DNA from: Treponema sp.
GTDB taxonomy: Bacteria; Spirochaetota; Spirochaetia; Treponematales; Treponemataceae
DNA: 64,000 nucleotides
Assembly (NCBI GenBank): GCA_016286535.1
Contig: JAEESZ010000005.1
Span: forward strand, 1-64,000
Direction: 5' to 3'
Shown here: positions 9,279-18,355 of the stretch, piece after piece
How the letters are laid out: each line of letters begins with the position of its first letter
Numbering within the stretch: the stretch's first letter is position 1
The notes under the pieces: generated by a model
What the model was told of the DNA's origin: nothing
The model's database searches: none
Seen by the model: only the letters and a program-made list of their open reading frames with translations
Translations under genes and position numbers: made by a program

Positions 9279-10823
9279 TTATTTTTGTGTAATAATTTTA
9301 TACATTGGCTCTTGTCCCGGCACTAATTCCAGAATATGCTTTTCGCAGGGTAAAACTTCACTTGTTTCGTGAGTTACATGCAGCATGGTTGTTGTTCTTG
9401 TTTCTGCAATCAATTCCAGTAAATTAAGAATCTTCTTTCTAAAATCTTCGTCCAGACCGTGGCAGGGTTCATCAAGAATCAAAACCTTCGGACATTTTAC
9501 GGCTGAGCGCAATATTAAGACTGCCCTTTGTTCACCATAGCTCAAACTTCCAAAAGTTTCGTTTTCCCGGTTTTCGAAGCCGCCAAGGCTCAGCCATTTT
9601 TTTGCGGCCTTAACTTCAAGGTCGGTAGGGGAGGCATAAAGTCCTATAGAATCTCTAAAGCCTGAAATTATTACATTCAGAATGGAAGTGCCCCCTAACA
9701 TCCTGTACTCAACATGCATGCGGTAAGAAACTATTCCAAGGTGTTTTTTTATATCCCAGATGCTTTCGCCGCTTCCTCTCTGTATTCCAAAAATCTTTAC
9801 ATCGTTGGCATAAACCTGCTTATTGTCGCCGGTAATTAATTCCAGAAAGGTGGTTTTACCGCTGCCATTTGGCCCTCTTATAAGCCAGTGTTCATTTTCT
9901 TTTAATTCCCAGGTTAAATCTTTAAGAACATGATTGTCGCCCCAGCCAACGTTTACCTTTGTCATTTTTATAAGGCTCTCGGCCTGAGCAGGAGCTGTCG
10001 AAGAATAAGCCAGGGCTCCTTCCTGTAAGGTGGATTTAAAATCTTCTGCCAGAGCTTCTTTTGCTTTTTCGTTCTTTGTGTTTTCTTCCTTCTGGCGCTG
10101 AATAATAATATCTTCGTATTCTTTTCTTTCTCCGCAAAAGCTTATTTCCCTGTTTTTAAACTCAAGAACATGAGTTATACTGTCCGGAATTTCGTTCCAG
10201 CGCTCCATAGAAAGAATAATATTTGTATTTCTTTTTTTCTGAATTGAATTAATAAAATCAAGAAGGATTGTTCTGCTTTGCTGGTCAAGACCTGCAAAAG
10301 GATCACTCAGAATAATAAGTTCTTTTCTGCTTAAAAGGGCCCTTGCAAGCAAAGTTCGGCGGATTTCGCCTGTAGAAAGATATTTCAAACCCCTGTCCAG
10401 AATCTTTTCTATTCCACATAATTTTATTACAGGATCATTTTCAATTTTTTCTGAATTTTCAACTTCGCCCAGAAACTTTCGTGCAGTTCTTCCAATATCA
10501 ACTCCACCAGGAAGATATTCACTTTCATCATTTTCTCTTTCTTCCTGAATCAGACTGGCCGCCCTTTCAAGAGAAACCAGCTCGCAGGATTTTTCAAAGC
10601 AGTTTGCAAATTCCCCGTCATTTTGATTTGGAATAATGGCAAAGCCCTTTGTCTTAGAAAGTGCATTTATAAAGTCAGCCTTCCCACCGCCATTCGGACC
10701 AGTTATAAGCCAGCTCTGACCTTTATTCATCTGCCAGTCTAAAGCCTTAATTTTACATTCTTTAGAACCTTCGACCCTGCAGTTTTTTATTTTAATAAGA
10801 ATTTCGCCATTATCTTCAGTCAT
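9279..10823 (-). CDS. Tandem ABC ATPase, ModF-like
   Basis: A 514-residue soluble protein with two ABC nucleotide-binding domains and no membrane segment. The first has a degenerate Walker A (GPNGGGKA, 42-49: the usual Ser/Thr is Ala) and a Walker B ending ILSDPFAGLD, lacking the catalytic Glu. The second is intact: GPNGSGKTT, signature LSYGEQRA, and Walker B LILDEPCHGLD. This matches the ModF/PhrA group, whose role is unclear and not proven to be transport. No molybdate transporter genes are nearby. It is probably co-transcribed with the tocopherol-cyclase-like gene upstream (9-bp gap). Confidence 0.8.
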   Translation of the reverse strand: MTEDNGEILIKIKNCRVEGSKECKIKALDWQMNKGQSWLITGPNGGGKADFINALSKTKGFAIIPNQNDGEFANCFEKSCELVSLERAASLIQEERENDESEYLPGGVDIGRTARKFLGEVENSEKIENDPVIKLCGIEKILDRGLKYLSTGEIRRTLLARALLSRKELIILSDPFAGLDQQSRTILLDFINSIQKKRNTNIILSMERWNEIPDSITHVLEFKNREISFCGERKEYEDIIIQRQKEENTKNEKAKEALAEDFKSTLQEGALAYSSTAPAQAESLIKMTKVNVGWGDNHVLKDLTWELKENEHWLIRGPNGSGKTTFLELITGDNKQVYANDVKIFGIQRGSGESIWDIKKHLGIVSYRMHVEYRMLGGTSILNVIISGFRDSIGLYASPTDLEVKAAKKWLSLGGFENRENETFGSLSYGEQRAVLILRSAVKCPKVLILDEPCHGLDEDFRKKILNLLELIAETRTTTMLHVTHETSEVLPCEKHILELVPGQEPMYKIITQK

Positions 10824-10832
10824 AAAAAAATC

Positions 10833-11972
10833 CTACTTATCGTATTCTCCATATTCGCAGCCAAGATGATTTGCAATTACATCATCAATTAAAAGCAAAC
10901 CTTTTCTGCTCTTTTTATAGAGCTTAATATTAGCACTTCCTCTTCCGCCGTTCCATAAGCAATTGTGCCTTTTTTGACCGTCCGGAGCTTCGTAATTTAC
11001 AAGCAGCATTTCTTTTTTAAGACATTCTGCATGAGTTTCCATTACAGCCTTATTTGTTTCCTGCCTTACATACCAGATAATCTTATCTTCTGTTTCGCTG
11101 CAGTTAAATTCAGTTTTACAGCCGGTCCAGAATTTTGAAAAATTAAATTCGTAGGATTTTCCTTCATAGTAAAAATCTGAAAGGAGTTTTCTTTCCAGAG
11201 CAATGTTAAATACCTTTGGTCTTCCTCCTCCAATATCAAAGACAGAATTTTCCAGCCTCTTTCCGGTAATTTTACTTACTAAATCATTCGAAGAAAGCCA
11301 GACCCAGGGACTTGTAAAATTGCTGCCCCAGTTTTTATCTGCATATCCAAAAGAAGATTCTGGCTTTACAAGGTATTTTTTTCCATTTGCGGTGATAGTC
11401 CCAGAATATTTTGACTTCATTCCTTCTGCATGCCAGTACATTTCGTAGGCCTTAAGGTCTCTGAAGAGCTTTGACGCCCCATAACCAACATTAAAAGCAA
11501 TTTCTTTATTTACAGAAAGGTCCCAGCTCATTGAACCGTTAGAACACATCCATTCAGGATGATTTTCTGCATCTTCAACCTGAACCTGACCTTTAAGCCT
11601 TTCATCACTGGCTTCGCAGTCCAGGGCCTGTAATATAAATCCTCTGGGATTATTTGTAATTTTTACATCCTTCCAGGGAATAAAGCGGTGTAACTGCAGG
11701 GCATCTTCTCCCCACCAGCCGCACTTTACCATAAGATATGAAGGCTTAATTCCCTTTTCCCGGTTTTCTTTCAGCTGACCTAAAATTGCTTCATCCTTTC
11801 CCAGCTGGTTTTTTAATGCAGGATTACAGGTAAAATATTCTATAAAGAAAGTTTTTTCTTCGCCTGTTTCTTCATTTATTCCGGTAAAATTATGCCACCA
11901 CCAGTCATATCCCTGTCTGGCAAATTTTCCATTTAACATCCAGTAATTACGTCTAAAATCTTTTCTGTTCAT
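10833..11972 (-). CDS. Tocopherol cyclase-like protein
   Basis: 379 residues, no signal peptide, rich in Trp and aromatic residues (GYDWWWHNF near the start, KNWGSNFTSPWVWLSSND near the middle). The pattern fits the tocopherol-cyclase-like/lipocalin-related family annotated in anaerobic bacteria that do not make tocopherol, so the real role is unknown, perhaps lipid or isoprenoid modification. It starts at an ATG 111 bp from the divergent SEC-C gene. The family call is by overall look, not by specific catalytic residues. Confidence 0.6.
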   Translation of the reverse strand: MNRKDFRRNYWMLNGKFARQGYDWWWHNFTGINEETGEEKTFFIEYFTCNPALKNQLGKDEAILGQLKENREKGIKPSYLMVKCGWWGEDALQLHRFIPWKDVKITNNPRGFILQALDCEASDERLKGQVQVEDAENHPEWMCSNGSMSWDLSVNKEIAFNVGYGASKLFRDLKAYEMYWHAEGMKSKYSGTITANGKKYLVKPESSFGYADKNWGSNFTSPWVWLSSNDLVSKITGKRLENSVFDIGGGRPKVFNIALERKLLSDFYYEGKSYEFNFSKFWTGCKTEFNCSETEDKIIWYVRQETNKAVMETHAECLKKEMLLVNYEAPDGQKRHNCLWNGGRGSANIKLYKKSRKGLLLIDDVIANHLGCEYGEYDK

Positions 11973-12001
11973 AATAATAAAGGTAATACTTTTTCCGGCC
12001 G

Positions 12002-12044
12002 GCTGCCAGTAAATTTATAAAGCAGCTGCCACTAAATTTATAAA
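12002..12044. repeat. Two-copy 20-bp direct repeat, period 23
   Basis: GCTGCCAGTAAATTTATAAA (12002-12021) and GCTGCCACTAAATTTATAAA (12025-12044) differ at one base. They lie in the gap between two divergent genes, upstream of the SEC-C gene promoter. They could be a repeated operator or a small duplication. Confidence 0.6.
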
Positions 12045-12056
12045 TATATACTTATA

Positions 12057-12085
12057 TTGCGGAGTAAAGAACTTTTCAGTAATAT
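12057..12085 (+). promoter_or_regulatory. Promoter of the SEC-C gene, likely leaderless
   Basis: TTGCGG (12057-12062), a 17-bp spacer and TAATAT (12080-12085), then 6 nt to the ATG. No Shine-Dalgarno sequence is present. Confidence 0.5.
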
Positions 12086-12091
12086 AAAAAT

Positions 12092-12589
12092 ATGAGTACT
12101 AATAAAGATTTATGCCCTTGTGGTTCAGGGAAAACTTACAGCGAATGCTGCGAACCAGTTATTAAAGGAAAAACAAAAGCTCCTTCTGCAGAAGCTTGTA
12201 TGAGAGCCCGCTATTCTTCATACGTAAAACATGAAATTGACTACATCATCAATTCTTGCGAACAGGGTGAAGGTATTGCAGAAATTGACCGTAAAGCTAC
12301 AGAAGACTGGTCTAAAGAGTCTCAGTGGAATGGTCTTAAAATTCTCCGCACAGAAAAAGGCGAAAAAGAAGACGAAGCTATTGTTGAATTCGAAGCAGAT
12401 TATACACTTCATAACATGCATGATATCCATCATGAGATTTCTTTGTTTAAGAATATTGATGGTGACTGGAAATATGTTGCCGGAAACGTTATTCCAACAA
12501 CTGTAAAACGCGTTGGTGCTAAAGTTGGAAGAAACGACCCATGTCCTTGTGGTTCTGGTAAAAAATATAAACAATGCTGCGGTAGATAA
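12092..12589 (+). CDS. YchJ-like protein with two SEC-C zinc motifs
   Basis: 165 residues. SEC-C motifs lie at both ends, [13 protein letters not shown] near 8 and [13 protein letters not shown] near 150, each expected to bind zinc as in the SecA C-terminus. Between them is an NTF2-like YchJ domain (about 25-135). This matches UPF0225. Function is unknown, and zinc-dependent protein or ribosome contact is plausible by analogy with SecA. It is probably co-transcribed with the following methyltransferase (5-bp gap). Confidence 0.88.
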   Translation: MSTNKDLCPCGSGKTYSECCEPVIKGKTKAPSAEACMRARYSSYVKHEIDYIINSCEQGEGIAEIDRKATEDWSKESQWNGLKILRTEKGEKEDEAIVEFEADYTLHNMHDIHHEISLFKNIDGDWKYVAGNVIPTTVKRVGAKVGRNDPCPCGSGKKYKQCCGR

Positions 12590-12594
12590 TACAA

Positions 12595-13353
12595 ATGGAA
12601 AAAATAATAACCGGATTTCATTCAATTGAAGAAAAGGTTAAGGCAGGAAGCAATCAGCCTAACCTGAAAATTTATTACAGCAAAGCAGGTCCCCGAATTA
12701 AAAAGATTCTGGAAGAAGCTAAAAAAACTGGAATAAAGGTTTTTCAGGTAGCTGATTCCCAGCTTGATGATCTTGTAAAAAATCTTGATGAAACTTTACA
12801 GGATCATCGCGGAATTGTAATGAAAATTGAAAATACAAGTCCTTCTCAAAGCAATCTGATTGATTTTGATTCCTGGGTAAAAGAAAGCGCTAACAAAGAA
12901 AAGCTTACGGTTGTTATTCTGGACAAAGTTACTGACCCTCATAACGTAGGTGCCATTCTGCGCAGCTGCGATCAGTTTGGTGCCTCTCTGGTTATCATTC
13001 CTGAACATAATTCTGCAAATGATATTACAGAAAACGAAGTAATAGGCAGAACCAGCGCAGGAGCAAATGCCTGGGTTCCTGTTACAATTGTAAATAATCT
13101 TGTGCGCTGCGTAGAAAGCCTTAAAAAAGCAGGCTTCTGGATTTATGGTGCAGATGCAGGTGGAGAATCCTGCTGTAAGGTGGATTTTTCTAAAAAATCT
13201 GTAATCATAATGGGTAGCGAAGGAAACGGAATAAGTAAACTGCTCGAAGAAGAATGTGATACAATTGTTTCTATTCCAACCTGCGGTAAAATTGACAGTC
13301 TTAATGTTTCTGTAGCAGCCGGCGTTTTACTCTACGAATTATTCCGCCGATAA
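12595..13353 (+). CDS. rlmB: SpoU/TrmH family rRNA 2'-O-methyltransferase (RlmB-like)
   Basis: 252 residues. The N-terminal substrate-binding domain (about 1-75, starting ITGFHSIEE) is followed by a SPOUT knot domain with the three SpoU motifs: LDKVTDPHNVGAILRSC, IIMGSEGNGIS and IPTCGKIDSLNVSVAAGV. It should methylate a ribose 2'-O in 23S rRNA using SAM. RlmB (G2251) is the likeliest member, though TrmH-type tRNA activity cannot be excluded. It follows the SEC-C gene by 5 bp on the same strand. Confidence 0.88.
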   Translation: MEKIITGFHSIEEKVKAGSNQPNLKIYYSKAGPRIKKILEEAKKTGIKVFQVADSQLDDLVKNLDETLQDHRGIVMKIENTSPSQSNLIDFDSWVKESANKEKLTVVILDKVTDPHNVGAILRSCDQFGASLVIIPEHNSANDITENEVIGRTSAGANAWVPVTIVNNLVRCVESLKKAGFWIYGADAGGESCCKVDFSKKSVIIMGSEGNGISKLLEEECDTIVSIPTCGKIDSLNVSVAAGVLLYELFRR

Positions 13354-13440
13354 ATTATTCCCTTCTTTTTTGCATATAATTTGTTGTCGACAAAATCATT
13401 GATATTTGTCATAATGTCATAATAAAAAATGGAGAAAAAT

Positions 13441-14337
13441 ATGTCTAGACAAGATGAAATTGCAGCAAAAGCAATAAGAAAATCAACATTACGCTCTATA
13501 AAAGAAAAGAAGGAATCCCGACTGCAGCAGCTTAAACATGATTATGAACAGCAGGTTAGGGAATTAAACATTCAATATGCTAAAGACCCTGAAAGATTAA
13601 AGGCAAAATATGCAGCCGCTGACTTTGCAAAATCAGAAAAAGCCAGAAAAAGGGCAGAAAAACGTATTGAACGCGAAAGAAAAGAAATAGAACTTTCAGA
13701 AAAACAACGTAAATTTACAAGTTCCGAAGAAATTGGAAGTGCCATCATTCAGGGACTTGGCGTTGCAATCTTTATTGCAGCAACAGCTATTCTTGATACA
13801 ATCGGTATTCGTGATGGAATGGATTTTAAGAGTTTAACAATTGTATGCTACTCTCTCTTTGGTGCATCAATGCTCTTAATGTATTTATTCTCTGTTTTAA
13901 GCCATGCCCTTACAAATTTTGTAGCAAAACAGGTTTTTGACAGACTCTCTCACGTTTTTGCCTATTTAATAATCGGCTTTGCTTACACCGCTTATACAAT
14001 CACTAAGATTCAGGGTGTTCTTGGCTGGGTTCTTTTTGGAATCGTATGGGCTTTAGATTTTACAGGAATTCTTTTCTATGCTATTGCAGGAAATAAATTC
14101 GGAAAAGTAAACGGTCTTTTATTTGCCATTTCCGGCTTTGTAGGACTTATCTTTATTAAGAACTTATTCGAATCACTTTCTACAATCAGCTTTACAATGT
14201 TAATTCTTTCTGGCCTCTTTTATTTTATTGGCTTCTTCTTCTACTACGCAAGAAAAATTAAATACTTCCATATGATTGGAAACCTTATTTTCCTTTTAGG
14301 AAGCGTTTATCTTTTCTTCTCTTTATTCTTCTTATAA
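13441..14337 (+). CDS. Hemolysin III/TrhA (PAQR) membrane protein with charged N-terminal extension
   Basis: 298 residues from the ATG at 13441, chosen for its GGAG six bases upstream. The in-frame ATG at 13429 lies 5 nt after a CATAAT box and could be a leaderless alternative start. Residues about 5-95 are a highly charged, Lys/Glu/Arg-rich helix likely to form a cytosolic coiled coil. The rest holds seven predicted membrane helices with family marks: SHALTNF, DRLSHVFAYLIIGFAYT and WALDFTGI. TrhA-type proteins have been linked to membrane fluidity control. The extension is not part of the usual family length (about 210). Confidence 0.82.
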   Translation: MSRQDEIAAKAIRKSTLRSIKEKKESRLQQLKHDYEQQVRELNIQYAKDPERLKAKYAAADFAKSEKARKRAEKRIERERKEIELSEKQRKFTSSEEIGSAIIQGLGVAIFIAATAILDTIGIRDGMDFKSLTIVCYSLFGASMLLMYLFSVLSHALTNFVAKQVFDRLSHVFAYLIIGFAYTAYTITKIQGVLGWVLFGIVWALDFTGILFYAIAGNKFGKVNGLLFAISGFVGLIFIKNLFESLSTISFTMLILSGLFYFIGFFFYYARKIKYFHMIGNLIFLLGSVYLFFSLFFL

Positions 14338-14338
14338 T

Positions 14339-15340
14339 TTATTTATGTAAGGATACTTCGCCGGAATTAAGAGTTTTTCTTGTCCCATCGGGCAGTAAAA
14401 CTACTAATCCGGCCTTGATATCTATATCTACTGCTTCTGCATAATAATCTTCCCTGCTATCGCCAATCACAGGATGAACAAGAACTTTTTTTCCTATTGT
14501 ACAGGAAAGAGCCTTATATTCCTTTATTAATTCTTCAGGAGCTTCGTTTTGTATGGCAAGGGTTTCTCCTGCAACAAGGGCAGCAAGTTTACAGCGCGAC
14601 ACCGTGTTTTTTTCGTTACCGAGGATTGAACCCGCGGTATTTTTTAATTCTTCCGTTTCTATAAGGGCATTATTATTTATATTTATTCCAATTCCTATTA
14701 TTGCTGATTCAATCATTCCCGTTTCGAAGTTGGCAGAACCTTCCGTTAAAATTCCGCACACCTTTTTATCGTTTACGTAGATGTCGTTTATCCACTTAAT
14801 CTTTGGCTCCACCTTGTAAAGCTTTTTAAGGACCCTGCATACGGCAACCGCAGAAAAAGCCGTTATTTTTGCCGGGTCCTGGATTCCACCCTGAGGGCAG
14901 TAAATCATGGAAGCATAAATTCCTGTTCCGGCCGGCGAAACAAAGCTTCTGCCAAGTCTTCCCCTTCCAGCCGTCTGACTTTGCGCTACAATAATTGAAT
15001 TATGATAATCCTTTTGATTTTCTGCCTGTGCCAGCAGCCTTTTTGCATAAGAATTCGTTGAATCTATTTCTTCAAAGCTTTCTATACGGGCATTTTTTAA
15101 GAAAGGAAAGTTTTCTTCTACTTCGGCCTTTAAGATTTCTGTAGAAAAATAGTCTCCGGAAACTAATACATAACCTCCGTTGGTTGCTGCCTTTATGGTG
15201 TAGCCGCTTTCCCGTAAGGCCTTTACTGCCTTCCAAACGGCAGCCCGGCTTACACTGCACTGGTCTGCTATTTTTTCGCCGGAAAGTACGCTGTCTTTAT
15301 TGTCTAATAAGATTTTTAATACCTTGTCTTTTGTTGTCAT
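14339..15340 (-). CDS. birA: Biotin-protein ligase/biotin operon repressor BirA
   Basis: 333 residues. The N-terminal winged HTH (about 1-60, with SGEKIADQCSVSRAAVWKAV) precedes the ligase domain: the biotinyl-AMP site AGRGRLGRSFVSP, then KWINDIYV and GIGININ, and a small C-terminal SH3-like domain. It attaches biotin to carboxylase subunits and probably represses biotin genes through the HTH; no target is in this window. It begins right at the end of the alarmone synthetase gene, so the two are likely co-transcribed. Confidence 0.95.
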   Translation of the reverse strand: MTTKDKVLKILLDNKDSVLSGEKIADQCSVSRAAVWKAVKALRESGYTIKAATNGGYVLVSGDYFSTEILKAEVEENFPFLKNARIESFEEIDSTNSYAKRLLAQAENQKDYHNSIIVAQSQTAGRGRLGRSFVSPAGTGIYASMIYCPQGGIQDPAKITAFSAVAVCRVLKKLYKVEPKIKWINDIYVNDKKVCGILTEGSANFETGMIESAIIGIGININNNALIETEELKNTAGSILGNEKNTVSRCKLAALVAGETLAIQNEAPEELIKEYKALSCTIGKKVLVHPVIGDSREDYYAEAVDIDIKAGLVVLLPDGTRKTLNSGEVSLHK

Positions 15341-15342
15341 GA

Positions 15343-16095
15343 TTAATCCAGGGCCTGTAATTCAAGGGCAATTTCTTCCATCTCGCGATCGGTCATCGCT
15401 ATTGTTTCGGCGACCCGGTATAGTTCGCGTCTGACACTCTCTGGTACTTTGGTAGTATTTTTATAGTGTAATTCATGCTCCAGACTTGCCCAGAAGTCCA
15501 TGGCAATAGTTCTTAACTGAATTTCTACCTTTACAAGATGAACTGTTTTAGAAAGATATACAGGAATCTCCACTACAATATGCAGGCTTCTGTAACCGGA
15601 TTCCTTTGGATTTGAAATATAGTCATGTTCAAGAATCAGCTTTATATCCGGCTGTTTTAAGAGCATATCACGCACATTATAAATATCTGAAATATAAGGA
15701 CAAATTACCCGGATTCCGGCAATATCATTAAGATTTTCTGTCATAGAATCAAAAGATACAGGAAGATTTTTCAGCTTTAATTTATTGGCTATACTTTCCG
15801 GAGTTTTAATTCTTGATTTGATGGTTTCGATAGGATTTCTTTTTCTTCCAACCTTGCTTTCTTTATTTAAAATATCCAGTTTTGTTTCTATCTGCTTAAT
15901 GGCACTTTCATAAATCATCATTATCTGCTGAAACTTCATTGCCTGCTGAAAATAATCATCATTTATGGCAAGTGCATTATTACTGTCTTTCTGCTTGTTA
16001 TTTATGGGTGCAAGAGTATCAAAAATATTGTCTTCGTTTACATCCTGTATAGTTCCATCTGTAATAATAATATCGTCATCAATTTTTTCAGTCAT
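15343..16095 (-). CDS. Small alarmone synthetase (RelA/SpoT domain, RelQ-like)
   Basis: 250 residues with a single RelA/SpoT synthetase domain (about 75-240): RKRNPIETIKSRIKTPES, LNDIAGIRVICPY, GYRSLHIVVEIP and VEIQLRTIAMDFWASLEHE. No hydrolase, TGS or ACT domain. Expected to make (p)ppGpp or pGpp from ATP and GTP/GDP/GMP. The first 55 residues are acidic and low-complexity. It leads a two-gene unit with birA. Confidence 0.92.
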   Translation of the reverse strand: MTEKIDDDIIITDGTIQDVNEDNIFDTLAPINNKQKDSNNALAINDDYFQQAMKFQQIMMIYESAIKQIETKLDILNKESKVGRKRNPIETIKSRIKTPESIANKLKLKNLPVSFDSMTENLNDIAGIRVICPYISDIYNVRDMLLKQPDIKLILEHDYISNPKESGYRSLHIVVEIPVYLSKTVHLVKVEIQLRTIAMDFWASLEHELHYKNTTKVPESVRRELYRVAETIAMTDREMEEIALELQALD

Positions 16096-16233
16096 TTTGA
16101 TTTCTCTTTTTCTCTATTATTAAAAGTATATATACCTTTAAAGGTAATAAAAAAAATTCACTTTTTCAAGGAAAAGCAGATAAAGTTGACCTTAGTCATT
16201 AAAAGCAGTAAAGTATAATCAGTAAGCGACAAA

Positions 16234-16281
16234 GAAGCCGCAGATATTAGTAAGCTTATGCTTTATTGTATCTGCGGCTTC
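16234..16281 (-). terminator. 13-bp hairpin between the cyclo-ligase and alarmone synthetase genes
   Basis: GAAGCCGCAGATA (16234-16246) pairs perfectly with TATCTGCGGCTTC (16269-16281). It lies just past the end of the leftward cyclo-ligase gene and probably terminates it, although the T tract is short on both strands (TTTGTC leftward, CCTTGTTTT rightward). Confidence 0.55.
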
Positions 16282-16317
16282 CTTGTTTTAAAGCTCTATC
16301 TTCATATCTTCCGGCTT

Positions 16318-16905
16318 TTACAGTATAACTTCCCCCGGACTGATTACATAATCCATTTTCAAATCGTGTTCTTCGCAGGGGATATCTTCAAAAAGCTGCC
16401 AGTCAAAAGAAATTCCACACAAAGTTACCTTATCCTTAAGACCTGTAAAATATGTATCATAATAAGCCTTTCCCCGGCCCATTCTGTCTTTCTTTTTAGA
16501 AAAAGCCCTTCCTGGAACTAAAACTAATATCTCATCACTTTTTGCACTAATCTCGTCCCACCTGAAAAGCTCTTCCCTAAAAGCATTGTCTTTAGCCGGC
16601 TCCAGAATGCCATAGGCCCCCTGGCAAAGCCTTTCCTCATTAAAAAAGCGGTAAAAATCCATCTTCCCTTTTTCTAAATCGATTTTTGGAAGAAATACTT
16701 TCTTTTTATCTTTTAAGGCATCTTCAATAAGAATTTCCAGCCCGACCTCATCTTTTAAAGCCATATAAGCAAGAAGGATTTTTGATTTTTTATAAAGGGG
16801 CAGGTCCAGTATTTTTTTGCAAATCTTTTCTGAATCTTTTTTAATACTGTCCTGATTTTCTTCTGCCAGTTTTTTTATCTGCTTTCTAAGTTCTGTTTTT
16901 TCCAT
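16318..16905 (-). CDS. 5-formyltetrahydrofolate cyclo-ligase
   Basis: 195 residues. Converts 5-formyl-THF to 5,10-methenyl-THF with ATP. Family marks: an N-terminal LRKQIKKLAEE helix, LLAYMALKDEVG, and the phosphate-binding region VLVPGRAFSKKKDRMGRGKAYYDTYF, described here by its conserved DRMGRGKAYYD core. The ATG at 16905 is preferred to an in-frame TTG nine bases upstream. It starts 19 nt after the LuxR-type gene on the same strand, so it may be co-transcribed with it. Confidence 0.92.
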   Translation of the reverse strand: MEKTELRKQIKKLAEENQDSIKKDSEKICKKILDLPLYKKSKILLAYMALKDEVGLEILIEDALKDKKKVFLPKIDLEKGKMDFYRFFNEERLCQGAYGILEPAKDNAFREELFRWDEISAKSDEILVLVPGRAFSKKKDRMGRGKAYYDTYFTGLKDKVTLCGISFDWQLFEDIPCEEHDLKMDYVISPGEVIL

Positions 16906-16924
16906 AATCTGCAATTTACATAAT

Positions 16925-18349
16925 CTATAATTTATTTAAGCTTTTTGCCCTTGCAACAGCTTCCTGTGCGGAATTAACTTCCAGTTTTTCGTATATCTTT
17001 TTTATGTGGTAACGTACTGTATTAATACTTATGTTTGACTGGGTTGCTATGGCATCATAAGTAAGGCCCTGAGACAATAAATTTAATATTTCAATTTCAT
17101 AAATTGTAAGGTTTACTTCTTTTGTAAATGGTGTTTTTAAATAATTAGGATAAAGTACTGCTGTTTTCCTGCATATTTCAATAATTTCGTTGACGAGGGG
17201 CAGATATTTTGTATCCGGTTTCTTCTTTTTATATAGATTTAAGGTTTTCAACATTGGTTCGCCTTCATCTCCAGCCAGGCGAAGATAATTATACTTTTGA
17301 ATATAGTCCAGAGCCCTCTCAAGACAGTCGAAGCATTTATCTTCCATGTTTGCCTTGTAGCCTCCCATTGCAAGAAGAAGGTCTATCTCACATAAATCCA
17401 TATAACGCTGGCTTTTCTGTAAAATTGGACGCAGCTTTTCTGCAAGGGAGATTCCCGCCATAAATTTTTCTTTTAAAACGTAATAGCGCATCTTTACCTG
17501 ATAGCGGTACAAATCAAGCATGTTAAAGTTTGTAAATTCATCCGGACCGTCATTTTCAATCCAGCTTTCTACCTTATCTATTTTTCCTTCGTAAAGATTA
17601 AACTTTGTTTCCATGGCTTTTATATTATAAAAAAGCTCATTATTACCTTCTTTCCCCATTCTTTTTTTTATCTGCACAATCATTTTTTCTGCAGAATCAA
17701 TTTCGCCGTTTGCAAGAAGAAGCTTCATCTGTAAAGAAAGGGCAACAAAGAGAAGCCTGAAATCTCCTTTTTTTTCAAGAACCGGTATTTGCGAAACAAT
17801 ACTAAGCAGGGAGGACATGCATTCATTTTTTAAATACAGATATTCAGCCTCTGCAATATCAAACATTGGACCTGCAAGTCTTCCATAAAGAATGTTCAGC
17901 ACCTGCAAAAATAAGTTTTTATAGTTATTCATAACAGAGCAGAAAGGAGAAAAATCTCTAAATCCGTTTATTACACTGGGTCTTCCAATTGTAAAAGTAA
18001 AACAGGTAACACGTTTATGTAAAACTCCAAGTTCAAATATATAGTCATGAAAAACTTCGTTATTGCTGTCTGGAATAGCAATTCCTGTATTATTATAAGT
18101 ATATTTATATGATTTTTTTGCGTTTACATCGTGGGGAATAAGTTCAAGGAATTCGTGGGCTTCATCATATTTTCCTTCCATGACTTTAATTAAAACAAGG
18201 CCTGGAATAATAGAAATAGGGTCCCATTTTTCTTTCGGAAGTTCTAAAAATGCGTCTTTAGCGGCCCAAAGATCAGTTAAATAATACTTTGAGTTCAAGT
18301 TTTGAACTATATCTATTAAATCTTCGTAACTGTATTCAGACTTTTCCAT
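16925..18349 (-). CDS. LuxR-type transcriptional regulator with helical-repeat sensor domain
   Basis: 474 residues. Residues about 405-470 are a LuxR HTH: LTIYEIEILNLLSQGLTYD, then SNISINTVRYHIKKIYEKL. The long N-terminal part is alpha-helical and looks TPR-like, as in MalT-type regulators, but without the MalT ATPase. No receiver domain or membrane segment. The ligand is unknown. A TTGCAG (18383 to 18378), 16-bp spacer, TATAAT (18361 to 18356) promoter ends 6 nt before the ATG, so the mRNA is probably leaderless. Paired CTACAT/ATGTAG sites just upstream may be its own operators. Confidence 0.85.
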   Translation of the reverse strand: MEKSEYSYEDLIDIVQNLNSKYYLTDLWAAKDAFLELPKEKWDPISIIPGLVLIKVMEGKYDEAHEFLELIPHDVNAKKSYKYTYNNTGIAIPDSNNEVFHDYIFELGVLHKRVTCFTFTIGRPSVINGFRDFSPFCSVMNNYKNLFLQVLNILYGRLAGPMFDIAEAEYLYLKNECMSSLLSIVSQIPVLEKKGDFRLLFVALSLQMKLLLANGEIDSAEKMIVQIKKRMGKEGNNELFYNIKAMETKFNLYEGKIDKVESWIENDGPDEFTNFNMLDLYRYQVKMRYYVLKEKFMAGISLAEKLRPILQKSQRYMDLCEIDLLLAMGGYKANMEDKCFDCLERALDYIQKYNYLRLAGDEGEPMLKTLNLYKKKKPDTKYLPLVNEIIEICRKTAVLYPNYLKTPFTKEVNLTIYEIEILNLLSQGLTYDAIATQSNISINTVRYHIKKIYEKLEVNSAQEAVARAKSLNKL

Positions 18350-18355
18350 AAAATA

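Noticed and set aside
16133..16146. Perfect palindrome TACCTTTAAAGGTA upstream of the alarmone synthetase gene
   Set aside because: Short, AT-rich and single-copy here; too weak alone to call an operator.
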